Source: Steroidobacteraceae bacterium | GTDB taxonomy: Bacteria; Pseudomonadota; Gammaproteobacteria; Steroidobacterales; Steroidobacteraceae | Length of the DNA stretch: 20,354 bases | Assembly: GCA_013044085.1 (NCBI GenBank) | Contig: JABEVI010000059.1 | Location: 1-20,354, forward strand | Reading direction: 5' to 3' | Part shown: positions 8,253-14,932 of the stretch, piece after piece | Position numbering within the stretch: position 1 is the stretch's first letter | Layout of the letters: each line of letters begins with the position of its first letter | Made by a program: the position numbers and the translations under genes | The notes under the pieces: model-generated | Told to the model about the DNA's origin: nothing | Database searches by the model: none | What the model saw: only the letters and a program-made list of their open reading frames with translations

Positions 8253-8903
8253 CTAGCTGCGATCCAAAAACGTCGCCACGCGTTCGGCCAGCACGTCGGC
8301 GGCGAGCGTGAACGGGTCGTCGGAATATTCAGGCGCCGCCACGAACTCGATGTTCGCGCGCAGATCCCCCGCACGCCGCCGCATCTCGATCGACGTGCTG
8401 CCGGTTGCGAGCACAAGGCAACCCTGGGAGACCGACGCGAGACGATCGAGCGCGAAGGCGCCGACCAGAACGATGCGGCGCACCAATTCCGGCGCTGCGA
8501 TTGCAATGTCGAGTGCCACACCCGCACCATCGCCCGCGCCGAGCAGGTCGACACGGCGCAGACGCAAGTCCGCCGCCAGATCGAGGACAACCGCAGCACC
8601 GATCCCGGGCCCCGAGCCTTCGGGTCCCGGGTCGGACTCTCCGCACCCCGGCATGTCGGGTGCGTACACCGAACGGCGTTTGGCCATCGAAGCGATGAAG
8701 CGCTGAAAAAGTCGGCCGGTCCGCTCCCCGGGATGCAGACAGAAAAGCGGCTCTTGCTCATCGAAGCCGCCGGTCGCCGGGAACGCCGTCCGCACATGAA
8801 GTTGCCCGAACTTCATGTCGAAGTACGCCCGCCGGCTCCGGATCAACGGGCCTGGCTTTGCCCCGGAAGGCGTACCGCGCGGATTGTTGGATTTACGCGA
8901 CAT
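8253..8903 (-). CDS. Second degenerate alpha/beta-hydrolase-fold protein, cap domain lost
   Basis: A 216-residue protein related to the one at 2352-3137. Shared landmarks are FGQLHVRTA (32-40) against FGQAHVRSQ, LFCLHPGERTGRLFQ (53-67), the elbow VDLLGAGDGAGVALDIA (118-134), and a C-terminal DDPFTLAADVLAERVATFL. The nucleophile position in the elbow is Gly124 (G-A-G-D-G). No Asp stands at the acid position (ATGSTS), and the histidine segment is DPF. All three triad residues therefore appear missing. After strand 6 it passes almost directly to strand 7, so the helical cap of about 70 residues seen in the other copy is mostly absent. The first 30 residues are a basic extension (SRKSNNPRG...), which could mean a later true start. 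It lies directly upstream of rluF. Confidence 0.8.
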   Translation of the reverse strand: MSRKSNNPRGTPSGAKPGPLIRSRRAYFDMKFGQLHVRTAFPATGGFDEQEPLFCLHPGERTGRLFQRFIASMAKRRSVYAPDMPGCGESDPGPEGSGPGIGAAVVLDLAADLRLRRVDLLGAGDGAGVALDIAIAAPELVRRIVLVGAFALDRLASVSQGCLVLATGSTSIEMRRRAGDLRANIEFVAAPEYSDDPFTLAADVLAERVATFLDRS

Positions 8904-8959
8904 TCTTTTTCACATTTCTTTGCAAAATTGCTGGCTTCTCGCGGCAGAGCTCGCTAGAG

Positions 8960-9091
8960 TGTTGTACGGACGCAATGAATATGGATTGGGAAGTAAGGCA
9001 GGCTGACCCTTCTTAGAGCGCGCCAGCAGCGCGGCCGGCAAGATCTTATAAGGCATGGGGATTTCGAAGCCGGGCGATGCCCGGCTTTTTT
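8960..9091 (+). ncRNA. Candidate small RNA or leader-type transcript ending at a terminator
   Basis: The 215-nt gap between two minus-strand genes ends in a plus-strand intrinsic terminator that no annotated plus-strand gene needs. Upstream of it lie a TAGAGT that could serve as a -10 box (8955-8960, no clear -35), a short hairpin (CGCGC at 9019-9023 with GCGCG at 9029-9033), and a 13-codon ORF (8975-9016, MNMDWEVRQADPS). The 5' end given here is a guess from the -10-like box. It could be an sRNA, a small-protein gene, or the stop for readthrough from the left. Confidence 0.3.
9067..9091 (+). terminator. Rho-independent terminator
   Basis: Nine-base-pair stem AAGCCGGGC / GCCCGGCTT (9067-9075 and 9079-9087) with a 3-nt GAT loop and six T residues at 9086-9091. 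The T-run is on the plus strand only, so it does not serve the flanking minus-strand genes. Confidence 0.75.
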
Positions 9092-9118
9092 CTGGCCAAC
9101 AGGCTTCGGCCGATTTCC

Positions 9119-9643
9119 TCACGCGATCCGCTTCCAGACACGCACCATCTCCAGACGCCCGCGACCCGTGCCCTGCGTAATTTTTTGCAGCAACCGACGC
9201 CGGTCCGAGGATACGCGGTAGCGAATCTCGATCATCGGTCCATCATCATCGGGCAGCATCGATACCCGCAGTGACGCGCCCTGCCAGCCGCAAAGCGGCC
9301 TGGCGTCACGCCCCTGACGAGCCGTCGCATGCGAGGAGCTCCAGGGCTGGTAGACGCGGCTTTTGCCGTCCGAACTGAATGCGACCACCCCACCGGCCTG
9401 TTTGATCACCAGGTCCTTGCCCGGCCAATGCATCGCTTCGACGATATCGCCGACCGAGGCGCGCAGCGCGGAGCGACCATGAGCCGCGGCGAACGCCTGG
9501 ACCACGCCTTGCGGATCGTCGCTCTCGGCCGCATCGAGACGCCAGTGCCCCGACAGATTGACCCCGGGGGGAGGACTCTGCGCCAAACGCTCGTGCGCAC
9601 ACCCGGAGAGCAACAGAACCGCGAGAATCAATCCCGCACGCAT
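9119..9643 (-). CDS. Small putative lipoprotein of unknown function
   Basis: A 174-residue protein with a lipoprotein signal sequence: MRAGLILAVLL followed by the lipobox LSGC, with lipidated Cys15. The mature part begins with a linker and the segment VNLSGHWRLDAAESDDPQG, then an alternating, beta-rich sequence (DLVIKQAGGVVAFSSDGKSRVY, MIEIRYRVSSDRRRLLQKI). I do not recognise the family; a small beta-barrel or lipocalin-like fold is conceivable but not shown. The start at 9643 is chosen over a longer reading because it opens the signal peptide and has GGAG 7 nt upstream. The CheD-like gene ends 31 nt upstream on the same strand, so the two are probably cotranscribed. Confidence 0.75.
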   Translation of the reverse strand: MRAGLILAVLLLSGCAHERLAQSPPPGVNLSGHWRLDAAESDDPQGVVQAFAAAHGRSALRASVGDIVEAMHWPGKDLVIKQAGGVVAFSSDGKSRVYQPWSSSHATARQGRDARPLCGWQGASLRVSMLPDDDGPMIEIRYRVSSDRRRLLQKITQGTGRGRLEMVRVWKRIA

Positions 9644-9674
9644 GACCGAACTCCGACGAGAAACGACGGCGCAG

Positions 9675-10154
9675 TTATAAAGCGCACGCCGCGAAGCCAC
9701 AAGTGCCGTTGGAATCGGCTATCCATAGCTGGCCACCAAACGGCTCGAAACGCACGCGTACCGCCAAAGTGCCGTGCAGCATCTGCACCGCGCAATCCAA
9801 TCGGGCATCGGCGAGGTCGGCGCGAATCAAATCGACGATCGTCGCATCCGGCTCGGCCTGCTTGGCCGGGAAGGTGTGCGCGATGATGCGCGCGTGTACG
9901 TCCTCGCGGCGCGTCGCGTTGCCGAGAATCGCGCGCTTGAATCGCGCAAGCACCAGCAGAACGGCGCTCAGGGTATTGTCGGTGACGTCGCACGCGCGAG
10001 CGCCCGAACTACCGCATCGCAGATGCAGCAACCCGCCGACCGCGCGCCGCTCATCGCGCAAGCACAGTGCCAGCGCGCCCTTCAGCTCCGCTGCGAGTAG
10101 AATGGGCTCCGGCGACGTGTGATACGCATCAGCCTCCACCTCGATCTGCGTCAT
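9675..10154 (-). CDS. CheD-like protein lacking the catalytic cysteine
   Basis: A 159-residue protein whose length and motif spacing match CheD, the chemoreceptor glutamine deamidase. From memory of Thermotoga CheD, GSCVAVCMRDPVAKVGAMAH aligns with KGALALCLRDERRAVGGLLH. The catalytic Cys27 is Ala27 here, while the catalytic His44 is kept at the same number; the conserved Thr21 is also Ala. Downstream, NTLSAVLLVLARFK and VHARIIAHTFP follow the CheD helix and strand order, and MLHGTLAVRVRFEPFGGQLWI fits the C-terminal RxVxF region. Deamidase activity is unlikely. No chemotaxis gene lies nearby. The ATG at 10154 has GAGGG 5 nt upstream. It lies 114 nt downstream of cysB on the same strand. Homology is my pattern match, not a search result. 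Confidence 0.6.
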   Translation of the reverse strand: MTQIEVEADAYHTSPEPILLAAELKGALALCLRDERRAVGGLLHLRCGSSGARACDVTDNTLSAVLLVLARFKRAILGNATRREDVHARIIAHTFPAKQAEPDATIVDLIRADLADARLDCAVQMLHGTLAVRVRFEPFGGQLWIADSNGTCGFAACAL

Positions 10155-10268
10155 CGGCACCCTCGCGGCTCGCCATCCCTCGCTACGCCCGCGACATGCT
10201 GCCATGCGACTCGCGGCCGGCCTGCCGAACCAATCACGTTTTGACCCACAGCCGCCGACCCGCGCCGC

Positions 10269-11252
10269 TCAGGTCGCATCGCGAGTCGGCACGGATAGAT
10301 TCGCGAGCACCCGATCGATGTCGTCCTGCGTCTGGGAGTGTTCGGCATCGCGAACCAGTTTGCGGGCCAGGTGCGGCGCCAATAGTTCCACGAAATCATA
10401 CATATAGGCCCGCAGTAAGGCGCCGCGCCGAAAACCCACCCAGGTCGTATGACCCTCGAACAGGTGTCTTGCATCGAGCACGGCGAGATCCGAATCATTC
10501 GACCGGTCAATCGCGACGCTCGCGACGATGCCGACTCCCAAGCCAATGCGCACATAGGTCTTGATCACATCGGCATCGCGCGCGGTCAGGGCGACGTCGA
10601 GCGACAGCCCGGCCGCCTCGAACAGCGCCGGCAGCGAGGATCGGCCGGAGAAGCTGAACACATAGGTCACGATCGGGTGCTCGGCTATCTTCTTCAGGCT
10701 CAATTTGCCAGCGGCCGCGAGCGGATGGCCGCGCGGCACGACGACGGTGCGGTGCCAGCGGTACACCGGCAAGCGCACCAGATGCGGAAATAACTCGTCC
10801 GAGCCGGTGGCGATCGCAAAGTCGACGCGATCGCGGGCAACCAGTTCGGCTATCTGCTCGGAGGTGCCCTGGTGCAGGTGCAGCCGCACCTTCGGATATT
10901 GGCTGCGGAAGGCGCGAATGACCGGCGGCAACACGTAGCGGGCCTGGGTGTGGGTCGTCCCGATCGACAGGGTTCCGCCGTCGGCCTTGCGCAATTCCTG
11001 GGAGGTGCGCCGGATGTTGTGCATCTCCCGCAGGATGTTCACCGCCCGCGCGATGATCTCCTCGCCGCCGCTCGTGGTGCGCGTCAAGGCCCGTCCTTCG
11101 CGCTCGAATAGACGGAAACCGAGTTCCTCCTCGAGCATTTTCAGCTGCCGGCTGACCCCCGGTTGCGAGGTATGTAACTGGCGCGCCGCCGCGGTGATGT
11201 TGAGGCCGTTCTCATGCACGGCGACGAGATAGCGCAATTGCTGCAGCTTCAC
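10269..11252 (-). CDS. cysB: LysR-family transcriptional regulator CysB
   Basis: A 327-residue regulator. The N-terminal winged helix-turn-helix is MKLQQLRYLVAVHENGLNIT then AAARQLHTSQPGVSRQLKML, with the CysB-type signature TSQPGVSRQ. The C-terminal inducer-binding domain (about 90-300) contains GTTHTQARYVLPPV and TYVFSFSGRSS, typical of CysB, which binds N-acetylserine and activates cysteine-biosynthesis genes under sulfur limitation. The length equals the usual 324-ish residues. It is divergent from cysH across 120 nt, the normal layout for a LysR regulator and its target. The homologue Cbl has the same fold; proximity to cysH favours CysB. Confidence 0.93.
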   Translation of the reverse strand: MKLQQLRYLVAVHENGLNITAAARQLHTSQPGVSRQLKMLEEELGFRLFEREGRALTRTTSGGEEIIARAVNILREMHNIRRTSQELRKADGGTLSIGTTHTQARYVLPPVIRAFRSQYPKVRLHLHQGTSEQIAELVARDRVDFAIATGSDELFPHLVRLPVYRWHRTVVVPRGHPLAAAGKLSLKKIAEHPIVTYVFSFSGRSSLPALFEAAGLSLDVALTARDADVIKTYVRIGLGVGIVASVAIDRSNDSDLAVLDARHLFEGHTTWVGFRRGALLRAYMYDFVELLAPHLARKLVRDAEHSQTQDDIDRVLANLSVPTRDAT

Positions 11253-11287
11253 GGCCGCCTCCGTCCATCACCAATGCGCATGTCCTC

Positions 11288-11309
11288 ATACGGGAATGTT
11301 CGTATCCCG
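11288..11309. promoter_or_regulatory. Candidate CysB operator between cysB and cysH
   Basis: Two overlapping inverted repeats occur here: ATACG (11288-11292) with CGTAT (11301-11305), and CGGGA (11291-11295) with TCCCG (11305-11309). The block lies just upstream of the likely cysH -35 zone, where a LysR activator would bind. No CysB footprint can be confirmed from sequence alone. Confidence 0.4.
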
Positions 11310-11325
11310 AGCCGTGACCCGCCCA

Positions 11326-11331
11326 TATAGT
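11326..11331 (+). promoter_or_regulatory. Likely -10 box of the cysH promoter
   Basis: TATAGT lies 41 nt before the cysH start. The -35 position (around 11303-11308) has no TTGACA-like sequence, which fits a promoter that depends on an activator such as CysB. Confidence 0.45.
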
Positions 11332-11372
11332 CTGCGTCCCCTTGTAAAAAGTCGCTCATCCGACAGGTTCCC

Positions 11373-12095
11373 ATGGCCGCACTTCCCCGACCGCTGCAGG
11401 ATCTCGCGGCGGACAGTATCCAGCAACTGCACGATGCCGTCGCGCGCCACGAAAAAGTCTGCTACGCGAGCAGCCTGGGCGCCGAGTCCGTGGTGCTCAC
11501 CGACCTCATATGGACGCACGTTCAGCAGATCGAGATCTTCACGATCGACACCGGACGCCTGTACCCACAGACCCACGACTTGATCGATCGACTGCAGCGT
11601 CGATACGGGAGGTCCATCAAAATCTACTACCCCGATGCCTGCGGGGTCGAGTCCTGGGTCGCCCGCCACGGCGTCAATGGCTTCCGCGACGGCCCACAAC
11701 AGCGGCACGGCTGCTGCGCGGCACGCAAGCTCGAGCCGTTCCGCCGCGGCATCGAGGGATTCGCCGCGTGGGTGACGGGAATTCGTGCCGCCCAGTCGCC
11801 GAATCGCGCCCTCGCGCACGCGCTCGAATGGGACGCGACGCACGGCTTGCACAAACTCAGCCCTCTGCTCGCCTGGAGCGAGGAAGACGTCTGGCGATAC
11901 ATCCATGCGATGGGCCTGCCGTACCACGCGCTGCATGATGCCGGGTATCCGAGCATCGGCTGCGCGCCCTGCACGCGAGCCGTACCACCCGGGGCCGATC
12001 CCCGCTCCGGTCGTTGGTGGTGGGAGGACGAAGCGTCGCGCGAATGCGGGCTTCATCCGCGCCGCGCGCAGAGCGGGCGCGATACCAGGGTCTGA
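11373..12095 (+). CDS. cysH: Assimilatory APS reductase ([4Fe-4S] CysH)
   Basis: A 240-residue cytosolic enzyme reducing activated sulfate to sulfite with thioredoxin. The PP-loop nucleotide site is SSLGAES (33-39). The cysteine pairs CC at 114-115 (HGCCAARK) and Cys197/Cys200 (GCAPC) are the [4Fe-4S] ligands that separate adenosine 5'-phosphosulfate reductases from the cluster-free PAPS reductases of enteric bacteria. The catalytic cysteine is Cys225 in ECGLH near the C-terminus. The enzyme should therefore use APS directly, removing the need for APS kinase. cysG begins 3 nt after its stop, and the divergent cysB probably activates it. Confidence 0.95.
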   Translation: MAALPRPLQDLAADSIQQLHDAVARHEKVCYASSLGAESVVLTDLIWTHVQQIEIFTIDTGRLYPQTHDLIDRLQRRYGRSIKIYYPDACGVESWVARHGVNGFRDGPQQRHGCCAARKLEPFRRGIEGFAAWVTGIRAAQSPNRALAHALEWDATHGLHKLSPLLAWSEEDVWRYIHAMGLPYHALHDAGYPSIGCAPCTRAVPPGADPRSGRWWWEDEASRECGLHPRRAQSGRDTRV

Positions 12096-12098
12096 GCG

Positions 12099-13517
12099 AT
12101 GCGCTATTTCCCGGCATTCTTCGACCTGCGCGGTCGCCGCGTGCTGATCGTCGGCGGCGGCGAGGTGGCGATGCGCAAGCTGTCGCTGCTCGAACGCTGC
12201 GGGGCCGAGATCACGGTAGTCGCGCCGCAGGCGGTACCGCAGATCGGCGCGCGCGCGCTGCGCGGCAAACTTCGTCACCTCGTCCGCGAGTTCCAGCCCC
12301 ACGATCTGGACGGCGCCACCTTGGTCATCGTGGCAACACCGCACCGCGCGTTGAACCGGCTGATCGCCAGGCAATGCGATGCACGGCAGATCGCCGTCAA
12401 CGTCGTCGACGACCGCGAGGCGTCGCGCTTCATCGTCCCGGCAATCATCGACCGCGACCCGGTCCTGATCGCGGTCTGCACCGGCGGCGCCTCGCCGGTG
12501 CTCGCACGCCGCATTCGCGAACGGCTGGAAGCGGCGATCCCGGCGCGGCTCGGCGACTTGGCCCGATGGCTGGCGCAACTGCGGGCCAAGTCCGGTGCAC
12601 TGCGCAGCACGGCGACGCGCCGGCGTTTCTTCGAGCGCCTGATCGACGGGCCGGCCGCCAGACGGCTGCTCGAGGGCGATCAGCAGGGCGCCACGGCGAT
12701 CGCGCGCCAGCTGCTGACGCAAACCGCCGGCGACCCACGGCTCGAGGGCGAGGTCTTGCTGGTGGGTGCCGGACCCGGCGACCCGGAACTGCTGACGCTG
12801 AAGGCGCTGCGCGCGCTGCAGGACGCCGATGTGATCCTATATGACCGCCTGGTCTCGAGCGCGGTGCTGGATCTGGCACGGCGGGACGCGCTCTGCCTGT
12901 GTGTCGGCAAAACCGGCGGGGGTGTATCGACCCCTCAGGCCGAGATCAACGCGGCAATGATCGAGCATGCACGCCGGGGGATGCGCGTCGTGCGCCTGAA
13001 GGGAGGGGACCCGTTCATTTTCGGCCGCGGCGGCGAGGAGCTCGAGGCTTTGTCACAGGCGGGGGTGCGGGTTCGCGTCATTCCGGGGGTAACCGCGGCG
13101 CTCGGCGCCGCCGCTGCCACCGGCATACCGCTGACGCACCGCAATATGGCGCACGCCGTGACATTCGCAACGGCGCAGTTCGGCGACGACGACGAGATGG
13201 CCGACCTCGACTGGCGGGCACTGGCGATGCCCGGACGAACCGCAGTTATCTATATGGGGCTCAGGCGCATCGGCGAAATCGCCAACCGGCTGCTCGAATC
13301 CGGCGCGCCGGCGTCCCGACCCGCCGCCGTGATCGCCGGTGCGGCGACGCCGTCCCAGAAGCTCGTCGCCGGCAATCTCGGCGACATCCATGCGCGGTGC
13401 CTGCATGCGCAGCTCGCGTCTCCGGCCCTGCTGGTCGTCGGCGACGTCGTTGCACTTCATTCCCACCTCAATTGGCCGCAAAATACCGCCGCGGCCGCCT
13501 TGTCCGCGAGCGCCTGA
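12099..13517 (+). CDS. cysG: Siroheme synthase, trifunctional
   Basis: A 472-residue fusion making siroheme from uroporphyrinogen III; the E. coli protein is 457 residues. The N-terminal half is precorrin-2 dehydrogenase/sirohydrochlorin ferrochelatase, with the NAD-binding VLIVGGGEVAMRK (15-27), Asp104 in NVVDD, and Ser132 in CTGGASPVLAR. The C-terminal half, from about residue 218, is uroporphyrinogen III C-methyltransferase with VGAGPGDPELLTLKA, RLKGGDPFIFGRGGEE and GIPLTHRNMAHAV. A ribosome-binding site (CAGGG, about 8 nt before the ATG) lies inside the end of cysH. Siroheme is the cofactor of sulfite reductase, which uses the product of CysH, so the two genes fit one pathway. Confidence 0.96.
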   Translation: MRYFPAFFDLRGRRVLIVGGGEVAMRKLSLLERCGAEITVVAPQAVPQIGARALRGKLRHLVREFQPHDLDGATLVIVATPHRALNRLIARQCDARQIAVNVVDDREASRFIVPAIIDRDPVLIAVCTGGASPVLARRIRERLEAAIPARLGDLARWLAQLRAKSGALRSTATRRRFFERLIDGPAARRLLEGDQQGATAIARQLLTQTAGDPRLEGEVLLVGAGPGDPELLTLKALRALQDADVILYDRLVSSAVLDLARRDALCLCVGKTGGGVSTPQAEINAAMIEHARRGMRVVRLKGGDPFIFGRGGEELEALSQAGVRVRVIPGVTAALGAAAATGIPLTHRNMAHAVTFATAQFGDDDEMADLDWRALAMPGRTAVIYMGLRRIGEIANRLLESGAPASRPAAVIAGAATPSQKLVAGNLGDIHARCLHAQLASPALLVVGDVVALHSHLNWPQNTAAAALSASA

Positions 13518-13542
13518 GCCCACGCAGAGGTTTTGAACGATC

Positions 13543-14619
13543 ATGATTGCACGTTTTCCGCAGCAGCAACCCGTGACGACCGATGCGGTCATCATCGGCG
13601 CAGGTCCCGTCGGGTTGTTTCAAGTCTTCGAACTCGGGCTGCTAGGCATCCGAGCCGAGGTCATCGATTCCCTGCGCGGGCCGGGCGGACAATGCACCGA
13701 ACTGTATCCTGACAAGCCAATCTACGACATTCCGGGAGTACCAGTGTGCACCGGCGAGGAACTCACCCAGCGGCTGCTCGAGCAGATCGCACCCTTCGCG
13801 CCGGGACTGCATTACGGCCAGGAGGTGACCCGCGTCGAGCGCCAGGCCAGCGGACGATTCTGGGTCGGCACCTCCGCCGGCACCTCGTTCGACACCGGCG
13901 TCGTCGTGATCGCGGCCGGCGTCGGCGCCTTCCAACCCCGCCGGCTCGATGTGGAGGGCGCTGCGGACCTCGAGGGTCATGCCCTGCATTATCGTGTCAG
14001 CGAGCCGTCCGCCTTTGCGGATCGGGATCTGGTGATTTGCGGCGGTGGCGATTCGGCGCTCGATTGGGCGGTCGCGCTCGCTCCGCAGGCACGCAGCCTC
14101 GTTCTGGTGCATCGCCGGCCGGACTTTCGCGCCGCGCCCGCCACCGTCGCCAAGCTGCGGCAGCTCCAGGAGGAAGGGCGCGCCGACATCCTGATCGGCA
14201 ATTTGCATTCCCTCGATCGAGACCTCGGCCGACTCACCGCCGTGCGCGTGCAGAGCGCCGACGGCCTGACTCGACGCATCACGGCCGACCGGGTGCTGGT
14301 GTTCTTCGGCCTGCATCCGAAACTCGGACCGATCGCCGAATGGGGCCTGGAGCTCGACCGCAAGGCGCTGAAAGTGGACACCGCGCGCTTCGAAACCTCG
14401 GTACCCGGCATCTTCGCCGTGGGCGACATCAATACCTACCGGGGCAAGAAAAAGCTGATCCTGTCCGGATTCCACGAAGCGGCTCTCGCCGCCTTCGCGG
14501 CGAAGGAACACCTCAATCCGGGTGAGAAGGTAAGGCTGCAATACACGACGACGAGCCCGATCATGCACCGTCGACTCGGCGTCGACGGCGGCTCGGATTC
14601 AGACTCGGCCGCCGCTTGA
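13543..14619 (+). CDS. Ferredoxin-NADP reductase, thioredoxin-reductase-like type
   Basis: A 358-residue FAD- and NADP-binding flavoprotein. The FAD site is VIIGAGPVGLFQVFELG (17-33), followed by GPGGQCTELYPDKPIYDIPG (47-66), typical of type-2 ferredoxin/flavodoxin-NADP reductases. The NADP loop is CGGGDSALDWA, and the late FAD motif is GIFAVGDINTY. The CxxC of thioredoxin reductases is absent, which separates it from TrxB. It starts 25 nt after cysG on the same strand, so it probably belongs to the cysH operon; I infer it feeds electrons through ferredoxin to a sulfite reductase encoded elsewhere. The C-terminal SDSDSAAA tail is unstructured. Confidence 0.9.
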   Translation: MIARFPQQQPVTTDAVIIGAGPVGLFQVFELGLLGIRAEVIDSLRGPGGQCTELYPDKPIYDIPGVPVCTGEELTQRLLEQIAPFAPGLHYGQEVTRVERQASGRFWVGTSAGTSFDTGVVVIAAGVGAFQPRRLDVEGAADLEGHALHYRVSEPSAFADRDLVICGGGDSALDWAVALAPQARSLVLVHRRPDFRAAPATVAKLRQLQEEGRADILIGNLHSLDRDLGRLTAVRVQSADGLTRRITADRVLVFFGLHPKLGPIAEWGLELDRKALKVDTARFETSVPGIFAVGDINTYRGKKKLILSGFHEAALAAFAAKEHLNPGEKVRLQYTTTSPIMHRRLGVDGGSDSDSAAA

Positions 14620-14648
14620 TCCGGGCCCGCGGGGCTCGCGAGCGCATC

Positions 14649-14676
14649 AAAAAAAACCCCGGTCGAACCGGGGTTT
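14649..14676 (-). terminator. Strong Rho-independent terminator, minus strand
   Basis: Ten-base-pair stem AAACCCCGGT / ACCGGGGTTT (14654-14663 and 14667-14676) with a 3-nt loop. On the minus strand it is followed by eight T residues (complement of A at 14649-14656). On the plus strand the tail is only TTT then CC, so it suits a minus-strand transcript, although it may also slow transcription coming from the flavoprotein gene. Confidence 0.75.
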
Positions 14677-14691
14677 CCAGTGGAACAGGTG

Positions 14692-14841
14692 CTAGGTGGA
14701 TGCCCTGCACGTCCGTAGTCGGAAGATGCGCGGCACATGAGTGACCCTGCGCTCGACCCTTTTTTTGAACTGACGCCATTTGTTGTACACAAGTGACGCA
14801 GAAGAAAACACGAAACCCTCTATTGCCTCGAAAACTACCAT
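14692..14841 (-). CDS. Possible 49-residue basic small protein (or sRNA body)
   Basis: An ATG-to-TAG ORF of 49 codons lies directly upstream of the minus-strand terminator, with its stop 15 nt before the stem. The peptide has a short apolar start (MVVFEAIEGFVFSSASLVYN) and a basic second half (KWRQFKKRVERR, RIFRLRTCRAST), which could form an amphipathic helix. Against it: no Shine-Dalgarno precedes the ATG (a T-run does), and codon choice is much poorer in G/C at third positions than in neighbouring genes. The transcript may be a non-coding RNA, or the ORF may be chance in AT-rich DNA. Confidence 0.3.
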   Translation of the reverse strand: MVVFEAIEGFVFSSASLVYNKWRQFKKRVERRVTHVPRIFRLRTCRAST

Positions 14842-14914
14842 GGCAAAAAAATAAATCCAATAATTTTCGCAATTTGGCTCATTAAACTGATGTCATTCCG
14901 CGGCACACCATAAC

Positions 14915-14932
14915 TGTCGCCAAATTGTGACA
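14915..14932. promoter_or_regulatory. Imperfect inverted repeat, possible operator
   Basis: TGTCGC-CAAATT-GTGACA is an 18-nt near-palindrome (five of six arm positions pair) located 120 nt before the glyoxalase start and about 75 nt before the small minus-strand ORF. No regulator can be assigned. Confidence 0.25.

Noticed and set aside
8246..8797. The rluF frame staying open far upstream, giving a 461-residue protein
   Set aside because: RluF homology begins at the GTG at 8245 and the upstream part overlaps the hydrolase gene in another frame with a serine/arginine-rich sequence.
8932..8946. A sigma-54-like TGGC...GGCA arrangement
   Set aside because: The GG to GC distance is 11 instead of 12 and the second half does not match TTGC, so it is below any reasonable threshold.
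8960..9060. Possible RsmY/RsmZ-type RNA because of GGA motifs
   Set aside because: Only two ANGGA-like motifs (ACGGA and ATGGA) are present and not clearly in hairpin loops; known members carry more.
8910..9122. A 70-codon minus-strand ORF in the gap before the pseudo-hydrolase
   Set aside because: No ribosome-binding site, no motif, and it runs through the plus-strand terminator hairpin.
11286..12722. A 478-codon minus-strand open frame opposite cysH and cysG
   Set aside because: The sense strand encodes two unmistakable enzymes; the antisense product has no recognisable motif.
14561..14872. A 103-codon minus-strand ORF in the AT-rich gap
   Set aside because: It runs through the terminator and into the flavoprotein gene on the opposite strand; the 49-codon ORF that stops before the terminator is the better candidate.
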